A stretch of 64,000 nt of DNA, taken from NCBI RefSeq assembly GCF_900078545.1, contig NZ_FLLS01000002.1, forward strand, positions 558,001 to 622,000, in the 5' to 3' direction. The notes beneath the pieces are model-generated. The model was not told where the DNA came from. It made no database searches and was given only the letters and a program-made list of their open reading frames with translations. Below, piece by piece: positions 16,386 to 25,856 of this stretch. The stretch comes from Olegusella massiliensis. Its GTDB lineage: Bacteria > Actinomycetota > Coriobacteriia > Coriobacteriales > Atopobiaceae. Each line of letters begins with the position of its first letter. Within the stretch, counting starts at the first letter, position 1. The position numbers were made by a program, and so were the translations under genes.

Positions 16386-17516
16386 GTGAAACGACTCTCG
16401 TTGCAGTGGCGCATCACGCTGATGACGGCGCTGCTTTTGTGTCTGACCTGCGTGCTCCTCAATTGCCTGATTGGCTACTTAGGCATGCGCTCCATGGAAT
16501 CGATTGGCATTGGCCTGGCGGCCCGCGATGACATCAATGGGGACCACCCCACCTCGTTTGACCCAACGAGCGAGGAGATAGACCACGATCTCACAATCGT
16601 CGTGAGCGATGCGCAGGAGTCCTTTGGCACAGCCAGCTGGTATATAACAGCAGGCATAACGCTACTCGGAGGTGTGCTGGCGTATTTCGTGAGCGGGTGT
16701 GCGCTCAAGCCGCTAAGGTCCTTTGCGGCTCAGGTCGAAAACGTACGGCCCGACAACCTGGCTGACATGAAGATTAGCGAAGACGTGCCGCTGGAGCTTG
16801 CGCGTTGCAGCGCATCGTTCAATGACATGATCGACCGCCTTGACGAAGGTTTTGCCGCGCAACGACAGTTCACGGGTAACGCTGCGCATGAGTTGCGGAC
16901 GCCGCTGGCGCTGATGCAGGCCCAAATCGAGCTGTTTTGCTCCGAGCATCCCGGCGCACAGTCCGATACGGCCAGCCTGCTTGGCTTGTTGCAGGAGCAG
17001 ACCGAGCGCATGTCTCAGATGACAAGGACGCTGCTGGAGATGAGCGAACTTCACAGCATCCCCTGCAACGACCTCATCGAACTTGCGCCGATGGTTGAGG
17101 AGGTTCTTGCCGACCTTGCTCCCCTTGCCGAGCAAAGAGGCATTACCCTTGCCTATGAGGGAGAGGCCCAGGTACTTGGCAGTGATACTTTGCTCTATCG
17201 GGTGCTGTTCAACCTGACCGAAAACGCCATACGATACAGCCGTCCCGATTCCGCCGTCAATATTTCTGTCTGCACAGAAAACAACCGCGCACTCGTACGT
17301 GTGAAAGACAGTGGCCCCGGGATACCCAGCCAGTACCAAAAGAGCGTCTTTCAGCCCTTCTTCCGTATCGACACATCGCGTAGCAGGGCATATGGTGGAG
17401 TTGGCCTCGGCCTTTCTCTGGTCTGGGAAATCATTGCTCTTCACGGTGGCACGATAGAGGTTGAAAAGAGCTCCGAGAGCGGGACCACCATGCTGGTGAT
17501 GCTCCCGCGCACATAA
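16386..17516 (+). CDS. Sensor histidine kinase, EnvZ/CusS type
   Basis: 376 residues starting at a GTG immediately after the regulator stop, with GGAGGAGG upstream. Two transmembrane helices (about 12-32 and 82-105) flank a short external loop of some 50 residues that is too small for a large ligand domain. A HAMP-like segment follows, then a HisKA domain with His168 in AAHELRTP, and an ATPase domain with NLTENAIRYS, DSGPGIP and GVGLGLSLV. It forms a complete pair with the preceding response regulator. The signal is unknown; an envelope or redox cue is likely given the neighbours. Confidence 0.93.
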   Translation: MKRLSLQWRITLMTALLLCLTCVLLNCLIGYLGMRSMESIGIGLAARDDINGDHPTSFDPTSEEIDHDLTIVVSDAQESFGTASWYITAGITLLGGVLAYFVSGCALKPLRSFAAQVENVRPDNLADMKISEDVPLELARCSASFNDMIDRLDEGFAAQRQFTGNAAHELRTPLALMQAQIELFCSEHPGAQSDTASLLGLLQEQTERMSQMTRTLLEMSELHSIPCNDLIELAPMVEEVLADLAPLAEQRGITLAYEGEAQVLGSDTLLYRVLFNLTENAIRYSRPDSAVNISVCTENNRALVRVKDSGPGIPSQYQKSVFQPFFRIDTSRSRAYGGVGLGLSLVWEIIALHGGTIEVEKSSESGTTMLVMLPRT

Positions 17517-17825
17517 CTGCCGATTGCCACACAACAACTCAACACGTTGATAACTGTGCTGGCTGCGTTTTAATTCCGTTTTGTCAAAATAACGGAAGCA
17601 TTCTGCTCTTTACTTCCGAAATAAAGCAGAGATTGGCAGCACATCTGCTGAAGGGACCATGTGGCCAAGCATCACGTTTCGGAGAATCGCCGCTCGCTAG
17701 CGGGACACGGGCGCCCAAGGGACATAAGCAACGCGGTGGCCGGTTTCCCGACCACCGCGTCTTTGTCTTACCTCGGTGGGTCTTAACGTTGAGCAGACCC
17801 TGCTCTGTACTAGCTGAGCTGAGTA
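17517..17825. other. Gap between kinase and second adhesin, with a terminator hairpin
   Basis: No gene is seen. ACGCGGTGG (17730-17738) pairs with CCACCGCGT (17751-17759) and is followed by CTTTGTCTT, a probable terminator serving the convergent genes. The repeated 'AACGGAAG' / 'TTCCGAAAT' area near 17590-17620 has no clear role. Confidence 0.5.
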
Positions 17826-20800
17826 CTAGTCACACTGGTGCTCTCTGCGAGCAAGAAGAACTGCTCCTGCGATAAGACCGAGTGCTGAGACAACAAGAGA
17901 GCCTGCAGCAAAGTTGCTCGCATCTCCTGTCTTGGGAAGTGCGCGCTTGGTACGCTTTACCTTGGGCTTAGCAGGTGCTGGCTTGGTATAGCTATTGGTG
18001 ATGGTAAAGCCTTCTTGGATGTTGCCCTCAATATCCTCTGTTGTATAGCCTGCAATAGGATCTTCGGTCACGCTGTAGGTAATGGGAACACCATTGGTGT
18101 ATTCAGGAAGTTCTTTAAACTCATGGTGCCAGCCAGAGGCCTTATCTAGCGTGACGCTATCAATCTCTTGCCCATCAGCAAATAGATGAATCGTGACGCT
18201 TTTTGCAGCAGGGCCTACCCACTTCTTTTGAACAGGAATGGTGATGGTACCGACAAGGGTATTGGTAATTGAGGCAGTGTCGTTTTCAACCGCTACAGGC
18301 TGGGTTGCTTGATAGTGTTCGACCGCATCTTCAGTAACGGTGTAGCTAATAGCCTTGCCACTTGCGTTTACTGGCACAGAGCCAAAGCTTCCCTTCCAGT
18401 TGCCATCCTTATCAGCTGTAAGTGCTAGTGACTTGACCTTGCTGCCATTGGCAAGCAGGTTTACGGTAATAGATGAGGGACGAAGGCCCCGTCCGTTATT
18501 GTTGTCTATCCAGCTCTTGGTAACGTTGATGGTGCGCTCAGCGGGTCTATGGGTATTGGTAACCGTAAAGCCTTTGTCCTGAGAGCCGGTGATAGAACAG
18601 GTGTAGCCTTCAGGTACTGTGGGCTCTACCACGCTGTAGGAGATAGCTTTACCGTCGCCGTCGTAGGTATCAAGACCTTCAAATGAGAAGGCCCAGGAGT
18701 TTTCCTTGGTAAGGGTTGCGCTCTTGCCGGTATCTTTGCCATTAGCACGCAGGTTTACTACCACACTCTCAGGCCTGATGCCGTCTTGGTCGTCCTTATC
18801 ATCCCAAACCTTAGAGCCTGTGATTTGAATCTTAGGGTTACTAAGGGTGTTAGTAACTGAGTGTCCATCTTTACCATAGGTCACCTTAAAGTCCTGAGAT
18901 GCCAGGCTCAGCTTACCGTCTTTTTCTCCTTGCTCATGTACGGTATAGACATGGGCCTTACCTGCGTTGTCGTAAAGCACAAGCCCCTTAAAGGTAGCCT
19001 GCCAACCTCCTGCAGCGCTAAGTGTTTGGGTCTTACCCGTCGCCACTCCATCACGCAAAAGCTCAAGAGTGACTGAAAGGTTGGATGTACCTGCAGGAGA
19101 GATGCCTGCCCAGGTCTTGGTGACGGTCAGATCTTGCAACGGTTCGGTTTTGTGATGGGTGGTCTTGGAGACAAGCTCGACGTCCTTCCCCCTCACGGAG
19201 GTCACCTGTGCCGTGTTGTCAAAGCGCTGAGGTTTGTCGGCCTTTTGGGCGAGGCTTGTGGGCACTGTGAAGCTGATTGACTGACCTGGCTCCAGCGACG
19301 GGATGGTCCAAGCAAGAGTACGACCCTTGCGCGTGAGACTTCCCGCAATCTTGTCCATTCCCTGGGTAAGTGCGTTGCCATCTTTGTCGGTGCCGCTCAC
19401 CGTAATGTTGCCCTCATCAATGTCCAGTCCCTCAGGTATAGGGTCGCTGAGCTTCACATTGGAAAGAGAGAGCACTTTATCTTTGTTGGTCACCGTAATG
19501 GTGTATACAATGGGTTCTCCCTGCTTATTCTTAATTTTTGCGGGCGCATCTTGAGTACCCGAGGCGGGGTCCGACGACTTGGTGAGCCCAAGGTTCACCG
19601 CATGCAGCTTGACCGAGCTCGCTGCATAGAGGTCGCTTTTCAGGGGGTCGTCCCCACCCAACACGTTGACGCATCTCACCCGGTGCTGGTTGACGGCAAG
19701 CTTGCCGTCCAGCTTGTCGTTTGCAGCTTCATCCTTTGTGGGAGAGTCCATATTGATATAGGCCACGAGCGCCGAGCTAGGAGCCAGGACAAAGTCATCC
19801 CCACCCTTGGTCTTGGAAACGTCAATCGCTATCGCACGTATGGCGTTCTTGGTCGTCTCGGGTAGCGAAGCACCCATCTGCGTGAGGTCGTCTGTCCCCT
19901 CGTATTTTGTCCACACCTGCCTGTTGGAGAGGTCTGTGTCTGCCTCGCTGGGGACGGTGGTAGCGTAGTAGAGCACGGGCTGAGCATGGTCCTTTGCCCC
20001 CTTCTTTCCAAAAGAGGTACGTCCAGCGATAGCCGAGAGGTCAACGCTTCTAAAGTGGCCCCGCCATACAGAGCTCTGTGCTGGCGAGCCGCCGTGTGCC
20101 TCCGCGCCGTTCTCGAGGGTGTCATAAAAGACGATCTGCGTGCCCTTGCTGGCCTTCTCCTGGTAGTAGGCCAGACGATACTGATAGCTAGAGTCTGTAT
20201 AAACGTCGCCCGTATCCGTGTGGACATCATCGAAAGTCTGTTTTAGCTCAACGTTGCGAACCTGCTGTTCGGTACCCGCCTCGGTCACGCTAATCGGCTT
20301 GAAACTCACGGGTCTATTTGTCAGGCCAAAGCCGACAGTATCACCTGTCTTCGCATCGCGAAGCGCGTCTGCCAGCGAGGCAAAGTAATGGTACGTCTCG
20401 GGATTGTCCGCCTTGGAAAAGTCAATCTGCGCAGGGTCCCACTCGCCCTTCGAGGTATTCACAAAGGCAACTGTGTTGAGAACATCGGCTCCCCTGTCAC
20501 GGATGTTCGCGTAGGAGTTGACCAAATCAAATCTGAGGTAAAGCCTAAACGTTGGCGCATCGTAGCCGGTGTACTTCATCTTGCCGTCGTCGTTGCGCAC
20601 GCTATAGGCGCTCTCCTCAGGCGGAAGACCTTTGAGCGTTACCTTGAGCATGGTAAGGCCGCTGCCCTGGTAGTTGGGAATCGTCTCAACGTCATAGTAC
20701 GAGGCATCAAAGGGAACGTACAGATGACGTGTGTTGGGATAATGCCAGCGTCCAACCTCAATGGTCGACTTGTCCAGCGTGGTGCCTGCAGGCAAAAGAT

Positions 20801-23384
20801 CCCAAAAGACGCCAGATGAGATCGCGTATTTGCTCATCAGCTCCTCGTCCTCGCTATAGCATGCCCTGAGGTTCATGCCGTCGCCCAAGGTACCCATGTT
20901 GTTGAAGGCCATAACGGTGTAGGTGACGCGCTGCTTCGCCTTGTCAGGGATGTCCGTGACGGTACTCGCGCTCTTGGAGACGCCGCTGTTCCTGGAAATC
21001 TGATTGAGACGATAGGTTATGTACACATTGTGGTCGTCATCTGTGCTGGCAGTCACCCCGGAAAGCCTCCGCGCAGTTAGGTCGCCAGCCTGCTCGGCGG
21101 TCTTGTTCTCCATAAGCTTGTAGTCTGCTGGAGCCGTGTAGTAGGTCTCCTTACCATCCTTGATGTTTTGGTGCACATAGTCCCTAACCCTCTTCGAGGG
21201 AAGCAGGACCTCCGTGGTCACCAGAGACAGACTGCTTTCATAGTAGGTGCTCTCATGACTGACGCGCACGTCCACAACGTCATCTGGCAGCGCAACCTGT
21301 GCCTTACCCCTAACGTTAACGTCCTGGAAAAACTCAAATTTATTTTGCCCTGCATGCCTGATATAGAGGCTCACGGGCTTTTGGTTGGCATAGTCCTTGG
21401 AGGGAGATGACATGCGCTCCCACACGCCAGCCTTGGAATATACCGCGTCATACTCCTGCAGACCTATCGTTACCTTGGTGTAGCGATAGTCGTCGTCAGA
21501 AAGGTTGATGGGGTCAATCAGCTTGTCTGCGGTCCCAGGTATGCGGCCCCTGCCGTCACCGGTGGAGAGAATCTTTCCCCGCTCCGAGATAACCATGGTT
21601 CTTGGCTCACAGGAGTATGTATGGGCATCCTTGTCCCAAGTGGGCTTCACGGGGCCGCTGTCGGCAACGTGAGTGAAGGAGTCAATGCCCCAGAAGCCCC
21701 CTTGCACTTCTGCCTTCTTACCAGCGTCAAGAGCACTTTGGCCACCATAGTTAACTCGTGCGTCCGTATCGTTCAAATTATTGCCATTAGACTTTAGGTA
21801 GGTATACTTCCTGTATCCGTAGTTACCCTTGTCAAGAATCAAAATGTTGGCCGCTGTCGTCGCGCTGACCTCAAAGCGATGCGGCTCTGCAGGGTTGTTA
21901 GGATTGTCCTTGGAGCTCTGGGTAACCTTGACCGTATTGTGCACGTCGATGCCCTGCTTTTCCATGTCCACGCCATGGGCCTTGGCATCCGTGATGAGCG
22001 TGTTGGGATAGCGCATCAAGAGGACGAAGCCCTTCCAGCCGCCGGCGTTGCCGCTGGAAATTGCGTTGTTGTACGTGCCACCAAGATCGAGATACGCTTG
22101 GCTGTTCCACCGGGAGTTTGCGAGCGAGGACTGGATACCCTCGTAAACGATGGGGCTCGTCTTTGCGGCCCCGTCAGACCACAGGCGCCCCTCCCAGTCC
22201 TTGGCCAGGCCGCTGAGCGTGGTCAGGTTAAGTCCCTGATACATGTGGGCAAGATCGCTAAACGCGACCTTTTGGTCGGCGGTCCAGGCACCAACCAGCT
22301 GCCCGCCTTCACCCGCGGCGGACCCCACGTTTTCGAAGGTGTAGGTGAAGGGCTGGCTGCTGGATTCGGTTGTCGTTCCAAAGCGCCTAATCTGGGCAGA
22401 ATAGACAACGTAAAAGTAATCGTCCGCATCGGCCGGCCTAGGACCCCAGCTTGGCTGCCAAGTCAGATAGGTGTCCTCGGTGGGGCTGGTGGTGGCCTGG
22501 CTCAGGCGCTTGATGGTGAGCGCAGGAGGCTTTGCCTCGGTGTGGACTTTGATCGTAAGCGTGACGGTCTGCGTGAAGTCGACATTGCCATCCAGGTCCT
22601 TGTCCACGCTCAGGGTGACGTCAAAGGTCTTCTTGTAGTTTCCCTGCGCATCCACGCTCAGGACAGTTGGGATGAAGTGATAGTTGAACAGGAAGTTATC
22701 TGCCTTGGATCCTGAGATGACCTTGGCATTTGTGGCGATGACCTTTGAACCGTCGTCACTTTTTGCATAGTTAAAACTGGTCGTGTTGGCAACAGCAGGG
22801 GCGGCGGGCACCTGCGTCTGGAACTGGCTTAGGGGACTGAGAGGGTTCTCGTGGATGTCAACGTAGGTGTTTGTATCGCCGTCCCAGGTGGAAAACAGCG
22901 AGGAGGGGGCGCTCACCGTGACCGATCCCGCCGGCAGGCTTGTGATGTTTCCCGTGTCCGTGAGATTGAAGGAGATATCTACAGAGGCAACATACGGCCT
23001 GTTGTACAGCGGGTGGGAGGCAGTGCCAAACGATAGGGTGGCGGGGTTCTCGTATTCGTAGCCCGTGGTGGTCGAATTGAAGGCATTGCCCCATTTGGCC
23101 ACAAACTTGTAGTCGGGACCCGCGGGGGCTTGGGCCTTCGCAGAAGCAGAGGGCTTCGTGGCCGCAGGAGCGGAGGCAGCGTCAGCAGAGGCCCCCGTTG
23201 ACGCAGAGGCTTCCTCAGTGGAGGCGGGAGCTGCAGATGTCTCAGCGGGCTTTTCCTGAGCGGCAGGCTCGGTAGCACCTAGTGCATCGGCCAAAGCCGG
23301 TACAACCAGCACTGAAAGTACCGCAAGAGGGATTAAAGCCAGAAGCAGCAGATGAATAAAGTGGCGAGTGGAAGAGTGTCTCAT
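17826..23384 (-). CDS. Giant Cna-B repeat surface protein (LPKTG anchor)
   Basis: 1852 residues from the ATG at 23384. I chose it because a signal peptide begins there (HFIHLLLLALIPLAVLSVL); the ORF is open upstream to 23513 without a better start. An Ala/Pro/Ser-rich stretch of ~70 residues is followed by some 1150 residues of adhesive and beta-rich sequence, a DUF11-like domain (EPIVYTITVTNKDKVLSLSN), and four Cna-B domains (beginning near TVTKTWAG, GSKVWDDKDDQD, VTKSWIDNNN and VQKKWVG), each closing with an xITNT/S strand. The anchor is LPKTGD plus helix and RRE. It should be sortase-anchored and probably mediates host or bacterial adhesion. It shares Cna-B style with the other three adhesins but not their N-terminal parts. 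Confidence 0.9.
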   Translation of the reverse strand: MRHSSTRHFIHLLLLALIPLAVLSVLVVPALADALGATEPAAQEKPAETSAAPASTEEASASTGASADAASAPAATKPSASAKAQAPAGPDYKFVAKWGNAFNSTTTGYEYENPATLSFGTASHPLYNRPYVASVDISFNLTDTGNITSLPAGSVTVSAPSSLFSTWDGDTNTYVDIHENPLSPLSQFQTQVPAAPAVANTTSFNYAKSDDGSKVIATNAKVISGSKADNFLFNYHFIPTVLSVDAQGNYKKTFDVTLSVDKDLDGNVDFTQTVTLTIKVHTEAKPPALTIKRLSQATTSPTEDTYLTWQPSWGPRPADADDYFYVVYSAQIRRFGTTTESSSQPFTYTFENVGSAAGEGGQLVGAWTADQKVAFSDLAHMYQGLNLTTLSGLAKDWEGRLWSDGAAKTSPIVYEGIQSSLANSRWNSQAYLDLGGTYNNAISSGNAGGWKGFVLLMRYPNTLITDAKAHGVDMEKQGIDVHNTVKVTQSSKDNPNNPAEPHRFEVSATTAANILILDKGNYGYRKYTYLKSNGNNLNDTDARVNYGGQSALDAGKKAEVQGGFWGIDSFTHVADSGPVKPTWDKDAHTYSCEPRTMVISERGKILSTGDGRGRIPGTADKLIDPINLSDDDYRYTKVTIGLQEYDAVYSKAGVWERMSSPSKDYANQKPVSLYIRHAGQNKFEFFQDVNVRGKAQVALPDDVVDVRVSHESTYYESSLSLVTTEVLLPSKRVRDYVHQNIKDGKETYYTAPADYKLMENKTAEQAGDLTARRLSGVTASTDDDHNVYITYRLNQISRNSGVSKSASTVTDIPDKAKQRVTYTVMAFNNMGTLGDGMNLRACYSEDEELMSKYAISSGVFWDLLPAGTTLDKSTIEVGRWHYPNTRHLYVPFDASYYDVETIPNYQGSGLTMLKVTLKGLPPEESAYSVRNDDGKMKYTGYDAPTFRLYLRFDLVNSYANIRDRGADVLNTVAFVNTSKGEWDPAQIDFSKADNPETYHYFASLADALRDAKTGDTVGFGLTNRPVSFKPISVTEAGTEQQVRNVELKQTFDDVHTDTGDVYTDSSYQYRLAYYQEKASKGTQIVFYDTLENGAEAHGGSPAQSSVWRGHFRSVDLSAIAGRTSFGKKGAKDHAQPVLYYATTVPSEADTDLSNRQVWTKYEGTDDLTQMGASLPETTKNAIRAIAIDVSKTKGGDDFVLAPSSALVAYINMDSPTKDEAANDKLDGKLAVNQHRVRCVNVLGGDDPLKSDLYAASSVKLHAVNLGLTKSSDPASGTQDAPAKIKNKQGEPIVYTITVTNKDKVLSLSNVKLSDPIPEGLDIDEGNITVSGTDKDGNALTQGMDKIAGSLTRKGRTLAWTIPSLEPGQSISFTVPTSLAQKADKPQRFDNTAQVTSVRGKDVELVSKTTHHKTEPLQDLTVTKTWAGISPAGTSNLSVTLELLRDGVATGKTQTLSAAGGWQATFKGLVLYDNAGKAHVYTVHEQGEKDGKLSLASQDFKVTYGKDGHSVTNTLSNPKIQITGSKVWDDKDDQDGIRPESVVVNLRANGKDTGKSATLTKENSWAFSFEGLDTYDGDGKAISYSVVEPTVPEGYTCSITGSQDKGFTVTNTHRPAERTINVTKSWIDNNNGRGLRPSSITVNLLANGSKVKSLALTADKDGNWKGSFGSVPVNASGKAISYTVTEDAVEHYQATQPVAVENDTASITNTLVGTITIPVQKKWVGPAAKSVTIHLFADGQEIDSVTLDKASGWHHEFKELPEYTNGVPITYSVTEDPIAGYTTEDIEGNIQEGFTITNSYTKPAPAKPKVKRTKRALPKTGDASNFAAGSLVVSALGLIAGAVLLARREHQCD

Positions 23385-23580
23385 ATCTAAACCCCAGTGT
23401 TTTGACAATAAGCCATGTAGCATTATGGCACATATCAAGCACACAAACCTAGCAAATAGGTCATTTATCTGCTTTTTTTCTCTAAGTGATAGACAGATAT
23501 TTGCTCCTGTCACCGCCGCTCATGTGAGGCGAGAGCTTCAGCTGTTCCTACACTTCGCGTGTCGTGTCCTCTTGCCGCGT

Positions 23581-23608
23581 TATAATGCAAACGCATTTGT
23601 ATTGCATT
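23581..23608 (+). promoter_or_regulatory. Promoter -10 and palindromic operator before the RHH gene
   Basis: TATAAT (23581-23586) overlaps AATGCAA (23584-23590), which is repeated inverted as TTGCATT (23602-23608). The site lies 20 bases before the RHH gene, consistent with autorepression. No good -35 is seen. Confidence 0.45.
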
Positions 23609-23627
23609 TCGAGCAACGGGAGCGCAG

Positions 23628-23840
23628 ATGCCTCACAGCTACAAGGAGCTCATTAAGAGCAACCTCAACGAAACTGAGATCAGAAGCTTTTTGGTAGATG
23701 GCAAGCAGGTCTCCGTCACCCTGCGTATCCCCGATGCCCTGCGTGATGCAGCCAAGGAGGAAGCAGCCCTTCGCGGCATGAGTTTTTCGGCCTTCGTGCG
23801 CACCTGCATGATTGAAGAGCTCGCGAAGAAGGGAGCTTAG
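23628..23840 (+). CDS. Ribbon-helix-helix (CopG/mobC-like) DNA-binding protein
   Basis: A 70-aa protein. A short beta strand (VSVTLRIPDALRDAAKEEAALRGMSFSAFVRTCMIEELAKKG) carries the RHH layout: strand, helix, turn at RGMS, helix. Such proteins are antitoxins or relaxosome accessory proteins. No toxin gene follows, so it may be an orphan antitoxin. A palindrome overlapping its -10 box suggests that it represses itself. Confidence 0.8.
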   Translation: MPHSYKELIKSNLNETEIRSFLVDGKQVSVTLRIPDALRDAAKEEAALRGMSFSAFVRTCMIEELAKKGA

Positions 23841-23995
23841 AGGCGTGATTTGAGTCAAGACCCTCACGATCCAGCTCATCGATGCGCAGGGCGAGTTGCC
23901 AACAATTACATATCTGCTTAGGAGACGGGCCTCTGGCTCACTTCTCATCATTTACACCATTTTATGGACGTAACTCATATCACTCCAAGCCGGGT

Positions 23996-24181
23996 GCCAA
24001 ACGCCACGTTCTACTTCGCTTTTTTAGCCAAAAGCCACGTTCTATTTCATGCGAAAAAAATTGACCTGCGCAAACGTCAGGCCCTTTGAAACGGAATGTG
24101 ACTTTTGACATTTTTTCTGAAACAGAACGTAGCATTTGGCAAACAAAACCGTGCCGATTGAAACAGAACGTGGCGTTTGGC
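23996..24181. repeat. Five copies of a 22-bp motif in two opposed groups
   Basis: The motif GAAACAGAACGTGGCGTTTG-GC occurs on the plus strand at 24088-24109 (diverged), 24119-24140 and 24160-24181, and inverted at 23996-24017 and 24027-24048. Start-to-start spacing is 31 bp on each side and 41 bp for the last pair, close to whole helical turns. The two groups face each other across about 39 bp containing CCTG/CAGG. No coding sequence explains it. Confidence 0.8.
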
Positions 24182-24194
24182 AAGCAGGGACAGA

Positions 24195-24350
24195 TTGATA
24201 GAGATAGACATCCTTCCCTTGGTTCACGACGACCCAGTCGTAGCGTCTTTAAACGGGAAGATTGGCAAGCTGTACGATTCCTACTACGAGTTCAACTCGC
24301 ACGGTATGGCGTGTTGGTTCAACGAAGAACAGGAAAAGCTTATGAGTTGA
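24195..24350 (+). pseudogene. Coding remnant or 51-aa ORF of unknown family
   Basis: A TTG-initiated frame of 51 codons reads like real protein (IDILPLVHDDPVVASLNGKI and GKLYDSYYEFNSHGMACWFN) and ends at TGA. There is no good start, and it begins just after the last 22-bp repeat. I take it as the tail of a lost gene, perhaps cut by recombination. The family is unknown. Confidence 0.4.
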
Positions 24351-24544
24351 ACCGTTTTCGCAATTCGAGGCGCAATCGCGACATCTCCGTCGCCTGGGCC
24401 TAGGTTTGTTTTGACCACCGCACAATATGGCTCCCGAGGCAACGCGGTGAGATAATGCAATACGGCGTAGGCAATAACGTCTAAAAATATAGAAGCCGGA
24501 GGCACAAGTCGAACCGGCAACGGCAAATGCAAGGGAGGCTATAT
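24351..24544. other. Short non-coding stretch before the unknown gene
   Basis: No gene is seen. It ends with AGGGAGGCTATAT, the ribosome site of the next gene. Confidence 0.4.
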
Positions 24545-25246
24545 ATGGACAGGGAGGAATTGGACGAGCTGATGTCCATCGATCTTGAGACGCGCAGGGA
24601 TGCGGAGATGATCCTCTTCGCGCTTGAGCAGGCACCCGACGGTTTCAATACCACAACCTACCGCCAGCTGGAAGCACAGCTCGGCTGCGAAAGCGATATG
24701 GATATCGACTATCTGTTCGACTTGCACACCGCCATCATGTTGCTCTCCGAGACCCATGGTCTCAAGCTCGACATGAGCCGTCACGACTACAAATTCGAAG
24801 GGCTACCCTTCAACCTCGGCTACGACATCTGGCACCGCAAGGACGCCGCCGCAAACGGGATGTTCGACGACGAGGCCTCTTTGAAGAACCGCGACTGGAG
24901 CGACGAACACGACGACATGATCGCCGATGCCATCGCGGACATCCTCTTCAAGGCGCTGCCCGCCCATGTCATCCCGCCGAAGCTCGGGTTCAGCTACGAG
25001 AACGTGCTCGTGTTGGATGCCGAGATTCTCAACGTGTGCTGCCTGTTCGAGGTCGCGAGGCTCTCGTTCTTCCTAAGCTTCGAGCTCAACACCGGCAGAG
25101 GCGGCGAGTGCATTTTCCTCGAGCCGGATCCTGAGCCCTCCACGGAGGGCGTAAGCCTCACCTGTGAGGGGATAGACGACGATTTCACGGCCGTGTGGGA
25201 TTCCAATGCCATCGAGTGGGACAAGCCCCTGCCACTTGACCGATAG
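24545..25246 (+). CDS. Unknown acidic cytosolic protein
   Basis: 233 residues from the ATG at 24545, picked over the ORF start at 24527 because AGGGAGG lies 7-8 bases before it. It is acidic and soluble, with no signal peptide, membrane helix or known catalytic motif. The N-terminal half is helical (RRDAEMILFALEQAPDG); the C-terminal half has many Asp/Glu and a possible strand-rich end. Higher GC and codon use like the later accessory region, together with flanking gene remnants, suggest transfer. No function can be assigned. Confidence 0.75.
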   Translation: MDREELDELMSIDLETRRDAEMILFALEQAPDGFNTTTYRQLEAQLGCESDMDIDYLFDLHTAIMLLSETHGLKLDMSRHDYKFEGLPFNLGYDIWHRKDAAANGMFDDEASLKNRDWSDEHDDMIADAIADILFKALPAHVIPPKLGFSYENVLVLDAEILNVCCLFEVARLSFFLSFELNTGRGGECIFLEPDPEPSTEGVSLTCEGIDDDFTAVWDSNAIEWDKPLPLDR

Positions 25247-25261
25247 GTGAATTCCAAAGAG

Positions 25262-25478
25262 CTATGTCTGCTCGCTCCGCAACAACTCCCTCAATTTCAC
25301 ATCGGAGCGCGTGCACTCGCTTAAGAGCTTCGCATCTTCAAGCGCCTGAAAATAGCGCCTAGGCACTTCGCGCTTGGTCTTCACGCCCCGCTTGCATTCG
25401 AGAACGGATTAGATGTTCTCAAGCGACGTGATGGCGCCAAAGTTGCTGACGATGTAGTCGCGTGCTAAGTCGCAACAC
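25262..25478 (-). pseudogene. C-terminal fragment of a DUF4143-type AAA ATPase
   Basis: The minus strand reads ARDYIVSNFGAITSLENI, a stop (TAA near 25410), SVLECKRGVKTKREVPRRYF and QALEDAKLLSECTRSDVKLR, then TAG. This is the winged-helix C-terminal part of the AAA ATPases that end in a DUF4143 domain. The nonsense codon and lack of an N-terminal part mark a pseudogene. Another ATPase of this kind, lacking exactly this part, lies at 35.5-36.2 kb. Confidence 0.6.
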
Positions 25479-25484
25479 CGTAAG

Positions 25485-25718
25485 TCATGCCCATTCGGCT
25501 TGATTACGGCAGCCGATATTTTTGGTTCCTATTCCTTTGTGCGCCGATTCTCTCCAGACTCTTACATAGCAGTATCTAACGAGGATCTTTGCTAGATTCT
25601 GCCAGGGAGCAAATTCGCCTCGCAGTTTCAACTCAGTTTCCTCACGGAGCGAATTTGGCATAAGAATCATCGTAGCCACTCCAAGGTAGGAAATAGCGTC
25701 ATAGTTCGCTCGCAGCAA
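25485..25718 (-). CDS. Possible 77-aa remnant, unknown
   Basis: A minus-strand frame with protein-like composition (SLREETELKLRGEFAPWQNL and AKILVRYCYVRVWRE) but no recognised family and no clear ribosome site. It lies beside an ATPase fragment and is probably a gene remnant. Little more can be said. Confidence 0.3.
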   Translation of the reverse strand: MLRANYDAISYLGVATMILMPNSLREETELKLRGEFAPWQNLAKILVRYCYVRVWRESAHKGIGTKNIGCRNQAEWA

Positions 25719-25856
25719 CGGTGACGCCCAAAGCGTCTCATAGCTCCCATCATCTTTGCCCCCGCCGAATAAGTGCAGGCGCTCATCCCCAGCTCAGCGC
25801 CGAGAGATGCGATTTTTGTTACAATGCGCGTATCATCTGCCTGCAAAGGAGCTGCT

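Noticed and set aside
23996-24181. The 22-bp repeats as a CRISPR array
   Set aside because: Copies are in two orientations, spacers are only 9-19 bp, and no cas gene is present.
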